Assembly (NCBI RefSeq): GCF_001514145.1
Contig: NZ_KQ948682.1
Coordinates: forward strand, 1 to 64,000
Source of the DNA: Streptomyces canus
GTDB taxonomy: Bacteria > Actinomycetota > Actinomycetes > Streptomycetales > Streptomycetaceae
Length of the DNA: 64,000 bases
Direction of reading: 5' to 3'
Part shown: positions 6,977-15,416 of the stretch, one piece after another
Position numbering within the stretch: position 1 is the first letter of the stretch
How the letters are laid out: every line of letters begins with the position of its first letter
Notes under the pieces: model-generated
The model's input: the letters and a program-made list of their open reading frames with translations, nothing else
Databases searched by the model: none
Told to the model about the DNA's origin: nothing
Program-made: the position numbers and the translations under genes

Positions 6977-8914
6977 ATGAGCGTTGACGGGCGGAACGAA
7001 CCCCTTGGCGAGGGCGACGGGGAAGCCGAGGGCACCCCACAGGTGCCGGGCCAGGGCGGCCCCGCCGGGATCCCGCAGGGCGGCATCCCGGCACAGGGCG
7101 GCGAACCCGTCGAGGGCAACGTCCCGGCGCAGCGCGACCGGCGCCAGGACGGCAGTGTCCTTCCTCTGCCCAGGGAGATGCCGCTGTCCGACGCCGATCT
7201 GATCGACCGGATGCGCTCCGGCGACGACACGGCGTACGAGGCGCTCTACCGGCGCCACGCGGGGGCGGTGCGCCGCTACGCCCGCACCTGCTGCCGCGAC
7301 GGACACACCGCGGACGACCTCACCGCCGAGGTCTTCGCCCGCATGCTGCAGGCCGTACGCGGCGGCCACGGCCCCGAGCACGCCGTGCGCCCGTATCTGC
7401 TCACCAGCATCCGCCGTGTCGCCGCCGGCTGGACGAAGTCGGCGAGGCAGGAGCAGCTCGTCGACGACTTCGCGGTGTTCGCCGCGCAGGCCACGCGTTC
7501 GTCCGAGGTCTCCGACAACGACACCTCCGACCTGGGCGCCGATGTGCGCGCGATGCACGTGGCCGAGCAGTCCATGGCCATGCAGGCCTTCCGGTCGCTG
7601 CCCGAGCGCTGGCAGGCCGTGCTGTGGCACACCGAGGTCGAGGACGAGTCGCCGAGCGAGGTCGCCACGCTCTTCGGGCTCGACGCCAACGGCACGCGCG
7701 TGCTGGCCAGCCGCGCCCGCGAGGGTCTCAAGCAGGCGTACCTCCAGGCCCACGTCAGCGCCACCCTCGCCGCCGACGAGGAGTGCGCCCGCTACGCCGA
7801 CCGGCTGGGCGCCTACGCCCGCGGCGGCCTGCGCACCCGCGCCGAGCGAGGTCTGCGCAAGCACCTGGAGGAGTGCGTCAAGTGCCGCCTGGCCGCGGGC
7901 CAGATCAAGGAAGTCGCCGGCGGTATCCCGGCCGTCGTACCGATCGCGGTCATCGGCTGGTTCGGGGCCGCCGGGTACGCCAAGGCCCTCGGGCTCATCG
8001 CGGGCGGCGCCGGGGCGGGAGCGGCCGGTGCCGCGGGCGCGGCCGCCGCGGCGAGCGGGGGCTCCTCGGGCGGGGCGGGAGCCGGCGGCGCAGCGGCCTC
8101 GGAGGGGCTGGGCGCGCCGGTGAAGGCCGGTATCGCGGCCGGTGTGGTCGCCGTGGCGGCCGCCGCGGTGGCGCTCGCGCTGATCGGCGACGACAGCCCG
8201 GCCAGGAAGCCGGACGCCAAGCCGCCCGCGTCCGCGCCGGTGGTCGAGCCGGCCGACCCCGCGCCCACGCCTTCCCCGGCGAAGCCCGAGCCGGCGCCTC
8301 CCATGGCCCCCGTGGCGGCCGCACCGTCCCCGGAGCCGACACCGCCCCCCACTGCCACACCGGCCCACAAGCCAACCCCCACTCCCACGCCGACCACCAC
8401 CCCGAAACCGACACCGCCCCCGAAGCCCACGCCCACGCCCACGCCCACGCCCACCCCCACGCCGACTCCCCCGCCCCCTCCGGCCGTCTACCAGTGGAGC
8501 GAGCTGGCCTACGACGTCTCCGGCGACGGCAGCGAGCCCGAGATGCGGATCGGCGAGAGCAGCTGGGTGTGGCAGCGCTACGGCGTCTCGGTCGCCGACC
8601 AGGAGTTCGCCCACGGAGTGACGGTGCACGGCCGCTCCTCCGTCACGATCGACCTCAACCGCGCCTGCTCCTCGTACGAAGCGATGGTCGGCGTCGACGA
8701 CATGACGCTGGGCCTCGGCAAGGTGTACTTCTCCGTCTACGCCGACGGGGTACGGCTGTGGAGGTCCGGGCTGGTCGAGGGCGGCGACCGGGCCGTGCCC
8801 GTGCAGGTGAACCTCGCCGGGCGCAGGACCGTACGCCTGGTGGTCGAGCCGCACAGCCCCGTCGACGACCTCATGCTCGCGGACTGGGCGGAGTCGAAGT
8901 TCAGGTGTTCATAG
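6977..8914 (+). CDS. ECF-type sigma factor fused to zinc-finger, membrane and NPCBM-like extracytoplasmic domains
   Basis: A 645-residue protein. Sigma region 2 covers about 65-135 (DADLIDRMRSGDDTAYEALYRRH) and region 4 about 195-255 (LPERWQAVLWHTEVEDESPSEVATLFGL, shown only in part). An anti-sigma-like zinc motif H-x3-C-x2-C (HLEECVKC) lies near 295-303. Two hydrophobic segments follow, about 315-345 and 385-405. Then comes a Pro/Thr-rich spacer of about 100 residues and a C-terminal NPCBM-like beta domain (about 505-645: YQWSELAYDVSGDGSEPEMR and VTVHGRSSVTIDL). It thus combines promoter recognition, probable self-inhibition and an outside sensor. It resembles ECF groups with C-terminal membrane extensions. 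The 3' end overlaps the convergent AfsR-like gene by 14 bases. Confidence 0.85.
   Translation: MSVDGRNEPLGEGDGEAEGTPQVPGQGGPAGIPQGGIPAQGGEPVEGNVPAQRDRRQDGSVLPLPREMPLSDADLIDRMRSGDDTAYEALYRRHAGAVRRYARTCCRDGHTADDLTAEVFARMLQAVRGGHGPEHAVRPYLLTSIRRVAAGWTKSARQEQLVDDFAVFAAQATRSSEVSDNDTSDLGADVRAMHVAEQSMAMQAFRSLPERWQAVLWHTEVEDESPSEVATLFGLDANGTRVLASRAREGLKQAYLQAHVSATLAADEECARYADRLGAYARGGLRTRAERGLRKHLEECVKCRLAAGQIKEVAGGIPAVVPIAVIGWFGAAGYAKALGLIAGGAGAGAAGAAGAAAAASGGSSGGAGAGGAAASEGLGAPVKAGIAAGVVAVAAAAVALALIGDDSPARKPDAKPPASAPVVEPADPAPTPSPAKPEPAPPMAPVAAAPSPEPTPPPTATPAHKPTPTPTPTTTPKPTPPPKPTPTPTPTPTPTPTPPPPPAVYQWSELAYDVSGDGSEPEMRIGESSWVWQRYGVSVADQEFAHGVTVHGRSSVTIDLNRACSSYEAMVGVDDMTLGLGKVYFSVYADGVRLWRSGLVEGGDRAVPVQVNLAGRRTVRLVVEPHSPVDDLMLADWAESKFRCS
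8426..8468 (+). repeat. Hexanucleotide tandem repeat encoding Pro-Thr
   Basis: CCCACG units are repeated about seven times with slight variation and encode alternating Pro-Thr in the wall-spanning linker of the sigma factor. A simple repeat like this can change linker length by slippage. Confidence 0.8.
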
Positions 8915-11900
8915 CGCGCCGCGCCCGCGCCGCCCCGTCGAGTTCGGCGAGGGCCTCGTCCGGGGTGAGGGCCGAGCCCCGGGCGTGTTCCGCCGCGTAG
9001 CGCACGGGGCCCAGGCCGGTGCGGGAGGTGGCCTCCGCTCGCTCCGCCTCGACGCGTTCGGGGTGCGGGCGACTGTCGCCGCCGCGCCAGCGCTCCGCGG
9101 CGCCGAGCAACCGGACCGCGCGCGGGAGGTCGCCGAGGTCACAGAGCAGGGCCGCCGCGCCGTCCACGAGCGCCGCCACGACCGTGTCGGAACACCGCTT
9201 CTCGATCGCCTCGCGGACGGTGTCCGCCAGCAGGGGCAGGCCGTGCTCCGGGCCCGACTCGGCGGCCGTCACCATCGCGGCGACCGAGTTCAGCATCACC
9301 GTGAACTGGGGTGGCGGGGACGCCTGACCGATCTGCTCGCGCACCGCGTCGACCCACTCGCGCGCGCGGGCGGTGTCCTTGTCCTCCAGGGCGATGTGGG
9401 CCCGCATCAGCCTGACGAAGGCCCGGGTCTCCGGAACGCCGTACCGGTCACCCGCGGCGCTCGCCTCGTCCAGGGTGGTCAGCGCGGTGGAGCGGTCGCC
9501 GGTGCGGTACGCGACCTCGGCGAGCCGGGCGATGAGGAACGGCGTCTCGGCGTACGCCCCCACCTCGTAGGCGAGGCGCAGTGCCTCCTCGTACTCCTCC
9601 TTGGCGTCGGCGGGGCGGCCGCGGGCCATGGCAGCCTCGCCGGCCGCGCTGCTGACCTGGGCCCGCAGCCAGCGGTCGCCCACGAGGCGGCTGAGCACCC
9701 GGAGTTCGTCCAGGTCGTCGTCCACACCGGTCAGGCCGCCCGGGGAGTCGACCACCAGGTGGGTGCGGAACATCAGGGTGACGGCCACGGCCCAGTCGTC
9801 CCCGTGGGCTCGGCAGTGGCCCACGGCGGTGTCCATCAGGGGACGGATGTCCACCGCGTCCTTCAGCATGAGCCCGATCATGGGCCAGACGATGCCGGGG
9901 AGGCGGGCGGCGTCGGTGCCGCCCTGGGCGAAGTGGTCGCGGACGAGTTCCACATAGCGGCGCAGTCGGGGGTCCAGGTCGCCGTTCATGGGCTCTGTCT
10001 CGGCCTTGAGGAAGAGGTGGAGCATCCGCAGGTTCATGCGTAGGCGGTGCGCCGGGTGGTTCGTCTCGGTGTGCGGGGCGGTGAGGTAGGCGTCGATCGG
10101 GTCCTCGGCTTCGCCATCGGACCGGAGGTGGTGCGTGCCCGTCATGGCCGCCCTGTCCAGGGCCACCCCCAGGCGCAGGATCCTGTCCACCCAGGTGATT
10201 CCCTCGCGGCGGTAGTTGCGCAGCCACCAGAACCAGCCCATGGCGAGGACCAGGGCACCGGCCTGCCCCTCGTCGCCCGCGGTGAGCGTGCGGTCGACGG
10301 CCGCGCGGATGTTGTCCAGCTCGGTCTCCAGACGGGAGATCCACGGGAGCTGTCCGGCCGAACGCAGTTGTGGTTCGGCCTCCTCGACGAGCGCGCGCAC
10401 CCACGCGCGGTGCCTGAGCTCGGCGGCGGCGCGCAGCTCGGGGCGCTCGGCGGCGCGCTCGACGGCGTACTCGTGGATGGTCTCCAGCAGGCGGTAGCGC
10501 ATGCCGTCGGAGCCGTCCCACTCGTGGGGGGTGGCCACGATCAGGGACTTGTCCACGAGAGCGCCCAGGAGCTCCGCGGCGGGCCCGGTGCACACGGCCT
10601 CCGCCGCTTCCAGCTCCCAGCCGCCCGCGAACACGGACACCTCGCACAGCAGTTGCCGTTCCCGCTCGTCCAGCAGCTCCCAGGACCAGTCGACGACGGC
10701 CCGCAGGGTCTGCTGGCGGGGCAGGACGGTACGGCTGCCGGAGGTCAGCAGGCGGAAACGGTCGTCGAGGCGGTCGGCGATCTGGCGGGGGGTGAGCAGG
10801 CGCAGCCGGGCCGCCGCCAGTTCGATGGCGAGCGGCAGCCCGTCGAGGCGCCGGCAGATCTCGGCGACGGCCTCCTGGTCGGCGAGCACGGCGGCCGCGT
10901 CGGGGCGGACGGCGGCGGCGCGCTCGGCGAACAGGCGGTGCGCCTGGTCGGGGAGGAGGGGTTCGACCGGGCGCACGGACTCGCCCGGCACGCCCAGGGG
11001 TTCACGGCTGGTGGCGAGGACGGTGAGGCCCGGGCAGCGGGTGAGGAGGGTCTCCGCGAGGCGCGCCGCCGCCTCGATGACATGTTCGCAGTTGTCAAGG
11101 ATCAGGAGCTCGCTGCGCTGGGCGCAGTACTCGACGAGCAGGGCGATCGGGTCGTCCTGCGGGGCCGTCAGCTCGGTGGTCATGAGCACGGTCTCGCGCA
11201 GACCGAGCGCGCTGACCACCGCGCCGGGCACCGCCTCCGGCCGGTCGAGCGGGGCGAGCTCGACCAGCCACGCCTGCGGGAGCCCGGCGGCGGCTTCCTC
11301 GGCGAGGCGGGTCTTTCCGGATCCGCCCGGTCCGGTGAGGGTGACGAGGCGGGCCCTGTGCAATTCGGAACGGATGGCGTCGAGTTCGGGTTCCCGGCCC
11401 ACGAAAGAGGTAAGGCGCGGACGAAGGTTGCCGGTGCGTTCGGCACGGGGGCGGCCGAGAGGGGCCGTGAGCAGTTCGGCGTGCAGGTCTCGCAACTCCG
11501 CGCCCGGGTCGGTGCCGAGTCCGTCGGCGAGCGCGCGGCGGGCGGTCTCGTAGGCGGCGAGGGCGTCGGCGCCTCGGCCGGTGTCGCGCAGGGCGCGGAT
11601 GAGCAGAACGTGCAGCGGCTCGTCGTACGGATGCGCGCCGGTCAGCTCCTTCAGTTCCGGTACGACGTCCTGGGCACGGCCGAGCAGCAGGTCCGCTTCG
11701 ATCCGGGCCCGGGTGGCCTCCAGGCGCAGTGTCTCGGGGCGGATCGCTGCGGTGCGGTCGGGGAGGTCGGCGAGGGCGTCACCGCGCCACAGGGCGAGGG
11801 CCGCCGTGAGGTTCCGCGCGGCCGTCCGTGCGTCCCGGTGGGCCAGGGCGACGGTTCCCTGCCGTACGAGGCGCTCGAAGACATACAGGTCCACGTCGTC

Positions 11901-12176
11901 CTCGGTGGCGGCCAGCCGGTAGCCGCCGGGTTCGGAGACGATCGTGTCCCTGCCGACGGTACGGCGGAGACGGCCGACCAGTGCCTGGAGGGCGGCCGGG
12001 GCGTCCTGGGGCGGCTCCTGACCCCAGACCTCGTCGATCAGGGTCTCGGGGCTCGCGGTACGGCCGGGTCGGAGGGCGAGGGCGGCGAGCAGGGTGCGCA
12101 CGCGGGGGCCGCCGAGGGGTATGCCGGCGCCGTGATCGTCCGCCGCCTCGGTCACGCCCAGGATTCTGTACCGCAC
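8901..12176 (-). CDS. AfsR/SARP-type transcriptional regulator with NB-ARC ATPase and TPR region
   Basis: A 1091-residue STAND protein. It has an OmpR-type winged helix at 1-95 (LRPGRTASPETLIDEVWG), a bacterial transcriptional activator (BTAD) domain at about 100-250, an NB-ARC/AAA ATPase from about 265 with FVGREPELDAI, Walker A GPGGSGKTRLAEE and Walker B ELLILDNCEHV, and a helical TPR-like C-terminus from about 640. AfsR-type proteins bind promoters and recruit RNA polymerase, with ATP-dependent oligomerisation; targets are often secondary-metabolite genes. The GTG at 12176 has no obvious ribosome-binding site. Its 3' end overlaps that of the sigma-factor gene, so the two transcripts are antisense at their ends. 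Confidence 0.85.
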   Translation of the reverse strand: MRYRILGVTEAADDHGAGIPLGGPRVRTLLAALALRPGRTASPETLIDEVWGQEPPQDAPAALQALVGRLRRTVGRDTIVSEPGGYRLAATEDDVDLYVFERLVRQGTVALAHRDARTAARNLTAALALWRGDALADLPDRTAAIRPETLRLEATRARIEADLLLGRAQDVVPELKELTGAHPYDEPLHVLLIRALRDTGRGADALAAYETARRALADGLGTDPGAELRDLHAELLTAPLGRPRAERTGNLRPRLTSFVGREPELDAIRSELHRARLVTLTGPGGSGKTRLAEEAAAGLPQAWLVELAPLDRPEAVPGAVVSALGLRETVLMTTELTAPQDDPIALLVEYCAQRSELLILDNCEHVIEAAARLAETLLTRCPGLTVLATSREPLGVPGESVRPVEPLLPDQAHRLFAERAAAVRPDAAAVLADQEAVAEICRRLDGLPLAIELAAARLRLLTPRQIADRLDDRFRLLTSGSRTVLPRQQTLRAVVDWSWELLDERERQLLCEVSVFAGGWELEAAEAVCTGPAAELLGALVDKSLIVATPHEWDGSDGMRYRLLETIHEYAVERAAERPELRAAAELRHRAWVRALVEEAEPQLRSAGQLPWISRLETELDNIRAAVDRTLTAGDEGQAGALVLAMGWFWWLRNYRREGITWVDRILRLGVALDRAAMTGTHHLRSDGEAEDPIDAYLTAPHTETNHPAHRLRMNLRMLHLFLKAETEPMNGDLDPRLRRYVELVRDHFAQGGTDAARLPGIVWPMIGLMLKDAVDIRPLMDTAVGHCRAHGDDWAVAVTLMFRTHLVVDSPGGLTGVDDDLDELRVLSRLVGDRWLRAQVSSAAGEAAMARGRPADAKEEYEEALRLAYEVGAYAETPFLIARLAEVAYRTGDRSTALTTLDEASAAGDRYGVPETRAFVRLMRAHIALEDKDTARAREWVDAVREQIGQASPPPQFTVMLNSVAAMVTAAESGPEHGLPLLADTVREAIEKRCSDTVVAALVDGAAALLCDLGDLPRAVRLLGAAERWRGGDSRPHPERVEAERAEATSRTGLGPVRYAAEHARGSALTPDEALAELDGAARARRAMNT

Positions 12177-12285
12177 CGGTTCATTGTCACCGGGTTCCTG
12201 CCACCGGCTGCGCCTTTTCGCCGGGTGGCGCCTCAGGATGTGCCGGGTCGGGTTGTCGGGCGCGTGCGGGTGAGTGGGGCTGGTC

Positions 12286-12613
12286 GCGCAGTTCCCCGCG
12301 CCCCTGGGGAGTTGCAGTCACCCGCGCCACAACGGACCGGTCCTCGCCCCCCGCCACGACGGGCCGTTCGCCGTACCGCGCGCCCCGACGGGCCGGTAGC
12401 CGCGTACGACGGCAAGGGGCCGGGGTGGGGGGTGTCCGCCCGCAGCGGCCGGCGTCCGTTATCCAGTACAGCCGAAGCAACAGCAATCGCCGGACCGAGG
12501 ACGGATACCCCCCACCCCGGCCCCGACCCACAACACACCCGCACGCGCTACACCAGCCCCCACCGAAGCCGAAACAGGCCGCCGCAGGCATCCAGGGGCG
12601 CGGGGAACTGCGC
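12286..12613. repeat. Nested inverted-repeat non-coding element (MITE-like)
   Basis: The gap 12177-12645 has no gene. Perfect 22-bp inverted repeats lie at 12286-12307 (starting GCGCAGTTCCCCGCGCC) and 12592-12613. Inside them a second pair, 12416-12438 and 12502-12524, is complementary over 23 bases with one mismatch (GGGGCCGGGGTGGGGGGT). The outer motif CGCAGTTCCCCGCGCCCCT is, from memory, scattered through Streptomyces intergenic regions. The structure could be a non-autonomous repeat element or a long folded RNA between two same-strand genes. Confidence 0.65.
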
Positions 12614-12645
12614 ACAACGCCCGCCCCCACCGAACCCGCACCCGC

Positions 12646-14733
12646 TCAACCGCCGGAGGCCCCCGCTCCCAACGCCCCCCGCTGCGGCCGGATCCCCGCC
12701 GGCACCGCACGCGCGCGTGCCGGGGTTCCGGTCCAGCACGTGCCCCGGCGGGCCAGCAGCCGGCCCAGCCACAGCTCCAGCGAGACCAGGTCCGCCAGGC
12801 CGTCCAGCGGCAGGGGTTCGCCCTCCGCCGCCGCCCGGAGCGCCTTGCGGACCACCCGGGCCTCCACCAGACCCGCCTGTGCCAGCAGCGGTGTGCCGAA
12901 CAGGGACATCAAGGAGTCCGCCGCCACCCGCAGCCCCGTACGGGTCGCCGCGGCCGAGGACGCGTGGGAGGGGGCACCCCAGCCGGGCGGGAGGTCGGAG
13001 ACACCGGCGCCCTCCAGGACCGTACGGAGGATTTCCGCACGGGCCCCCGGCCGGACCCGCAGCGCCTCCGGAAGGGCACGGCAGGCACGCACCACCTGGT
13101 TGTCCAGGAACGGCGCGTGCAGCCGCTGGGAGCGGATCTCCACGGCCTGCTCCAGGACGCGGAGATCAGACGCGTGACGCGCGAGTGCCGCACGCGCGCG
13201 GAAATCGCCGGGATGCTGCCCGGGACCCACCCCGGATCGATGCGTGGCCCCCTGCAGGCGAACCGATACTTCAGCCAGCGCCTCCCCTGTCAGCCAACGC
13301 GCCGCAGGCCCCGGTCTGGCCCAGGTGAGCGCGGCGAGAGACGCCCCCACCGCACCCCCGGGCTCGTCGAAACGCTGGTGCATGAGCCGGTCCGCCAACA
13401 TCTCCAGACCGACCCGGTACGGCGTACGGGCCAGCCGCCGCGCAGCGCCGTACACGCGCGCGGGGACGAGCACGGAACCGTCCGCCTTGGCCAGGGCGGC
13501 CACCGGCCTGACCAGATGGCGCCGCTTGCGGTCCATCAGCAGGTCCGCGAGGCGCGCCGGATGGGCGTCCAGTACCTGCCGGGCCCCGTACCCCGTGAAG
13601 TGGTCGGCGCTGCCCGCGGCCAGCCGGGCACGGTGTCGCGCGGCCGTCACCAGGCACGGCCCGGGTTCGTCCGTCAGCGGCCCGTCCAGTTCGGCGTAGG
13701 GAAGCGTTTCCTCGCCGCCGGTCACCACCACATGGTGCAGCCGAGGATTCGCCGCGAGCGTCCCCGCCCGTTCCAGCTCGGCCTCCCGCCCGCCCACGGC
13801 CAGGTCGTTGAAGGTGACCGCGAGCAACCGCTCCCCGGCCCCGGTGCCGTGCCCCAGGACCGTCCCCGGCATCCCGGGCAGTCCGGCGGCCAGCAGGGCG
13901 AGCGTCCCGGACGCGGGCCCCCCGGACAGGTCGGCGCCGATCCCCGGCACCGGCATCCCGCGCGCGGCACGGCGTTCGGCGGGCCCCATGCCGGGCACGG
14001 GACCGGGGTCGATGTCGGGCACGTGCCGGGGCGCGGAGAGCCGGGCACGCACCGCCTCGACCAGAGCGTCCCGCACACCGTCGACCGCGCTGTCCGGGTC
14101 GGCGGAAGGCGCGGCGACCGCGAGGGAGGCGACCGGCTCGTAGCCGGCGATCTCGCGCGCGCCGTTGCGCAGGATCAGCGCGTGACCCGGCGGGATGCGC
14201 CGCACACCCTCGTAAGGCGTGGAGTCGTGGAGCGCGGCCGGTACGTCGGGGGCGGCGAGCAGCGCGGCGAGGTGCCCGAAGTCGAGGTTGGCCTCGATGA
14301 GGTCGGCCAGCGGCAGGGCCGCGGTCGCGTAGGCCGTACCGCCGGCCCACGGCGTGTAGAACACCGGCCGCGCGCCCGCCAGATCGCCGCCCACGGTGAT
14401 CCGGCGGCCCACCTGGACCACCGCCGTGTACGCCCCCGACCAGGCCGTCAGATGCCGAAGTGCCCCTCCGCGCGCGGCGAGCAGTCCGACCCGCAGCTGT
14501 TCGTCGGAGGCCCCGCAGGTGCCGAGGACAGCGATGCGGGTCTGCGCGTCGACCGTGACCACGCGCACCTCGTCGGGGCGCCAGTCGCCGACCGCCCACA
14601 GCGGATCCGGGTCGCCCCACAGCAGGTGGGAACCCACCGGGTGCACGGTCTCGCCGTCGCTTCCGGTCGCCCCCGCCGTCCCGATTCCGGAGACGCCCGC
14701 GGCGGTGCTGCTCCATCCCACCAACCACCGCAT
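12646..14733 (-). CDS. Asparagine synthase-related protein (lasso-peptide cyclase-like)
   Basis: A 695-residue protein whose N-terminal half resembles a class II glutamine amidotransferase fold but starts MRWLVGW, with no Cys2 nucleophile. Its C-terminal half resembles the AsnB synthetase domain used by lasso-peptide isopeptide cyclases. The PPi-loop reads LSGGPASGTLALL, so the Asp of the canonical SGGxDS is absent. Later motifs FLDNQVVRACRALP and EIRSQRLHAPF match the asparagine-synthase C-terminus, where cyclases contact the acceptor. ATG 14733 follows GGAGG at good spacing. No clear lasso precursor, protease or RRE gene was seen beside it, so the substrate is unknown. Confidence 0.75.
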   Translation of the reverse strand: MRWLVGWSSTAAGVSGIGTAGATGSDGETVHPVGSHLLWGDPDPLWAVGDWRPDEVRVVTVDAQTRIAVLGTCGASDEQLRVGLLAARGGALRHLTAWSGAYTAVVQVGRRITVGGDLAGARPVFYTPWAGGTAYATAALPLADLIEANLDFGHLAALLAAPDVPAALHDSTPYEGVRRIPPGHALILRNGAREIAGYEPVASLAVAAPSADPDSAVDGVRDALVEAVRARLSAPRHVPDIDPGPVPGMGPAERRAARGMPVPGIGADLSGGPASGTLALLAAGLPGMPGTVLGHGTGAGERLLAVTFNDLAVGGREAELERAGTLAANPRLHHVVVTGGEETLPYAELDGPLTDEPGPCLVTAARHRARLAAGSADHFTGYGARQVLDAHPARLADLLMDRKRRHLVRPVAALAKADGSVLVPARVYGAARRLARTPYRVGLEMLADRLMHQRFDEPGGAVGASLAALTWARPGPAARWLTGEALAEVSVRLQGATHRSGVGPGQHPGDFRARAALARHASDLRVLEQAVEIRSQRLHAPFLDNQVVRACRALPEALRVRPGARAEILRTVLEGAGVSDLPPGWGAPSHASSAAATRTGLRVAADSLMSLFGTPLLAQAGLVEARVVRKALRAAAEGEPLPLDGLADLVSLELWLGRLLARRGTCWTGTPARARAVPAGIRPQRGALGAGASGG

Positions 14734-15416
14734 CGACGCCTCCACAGGCTGTGGACAACCAGTGCACCGTACGAACCGGTCACCATGCTGCCATGAAGGA
14801 AGCGTGCCGGAGGGCCGGTGGAGCCGCTTGAGATGCGGGGAACGCGCCCCTGTGAACACCCGCGTGCGCCTGCGAACACCCGCGCGGGGCAAGGGGCGTA
14901 CGACGCGAATGCGCCCCCGATACGCTCCCCCAAAACGCCTAACGCGCCCTCAACTACCATGGTAGGAGGGCTGATCACCCGAGAAGACGAGGGTCTGTTT
15001 TCAGCCAAATCGGCGTCACGGGGACAGGCTCGCGCACGCTCCGTACACAGTCCGCGCGCCGCACGACAGGCGCGCAGCCCGGGAGACGCCACTTCGCCCC
15101 CCGGGCCCGTCCGCCGCCCGCGGGGATGTAGGCGGCGGTGTCCCCCAGCCCACTGGATCCAGTACAGCGGGCCGACCCACGCATCATCCATGGAAGCGCT
15201 CCCCCGTTGGCCGGAGAAGAGCGCACGGACAGGCGCACGGCCACACAACGGGAGCACGACACAACTGCGCGTATCGGACCCGTACTTCAGTACGGACCAC
15301 AATCCCGCCATCCGGAACAATGCCTCTTAACGCTTGGGATGCGGCGAACTACGCTGGGTTTACGAATGCCGCGTGGTTATGCCAGCGCGGCAGCCGTCTG
15401 TGTCGAGGGGTGGCGC
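14734..15416. other. Divergent intergenic region upstream of the sporulation gene
   Basis: This stretch of 683 bases has no convincing gene. It contains a perfect 12-bp palindrome CTACCATGGTAG at 14954-14965 and the GAGGGG ribosome-binding site at 15405-15410 for the downstream gene. Its base composition is less extreme than the neighbours, as expected for a regulatory region of a developmental gene. Confidence 0.5.

Noticed and set aside
10047..13328. Plus-strand frame of 1093 codons
   Set aside because: It runs antisense through the AfsR-like and Asn-synthase-like genes, whose motifs are unambiguous on the other strand.
12177..15416. Lasso-peptide precursor near the cyclase-like gene
   Set aside because: No short frame with a leader, a Gly1 core and an Asp/Glu at position 7-9 was convincing, and no protease or RRE gene is adjacent.
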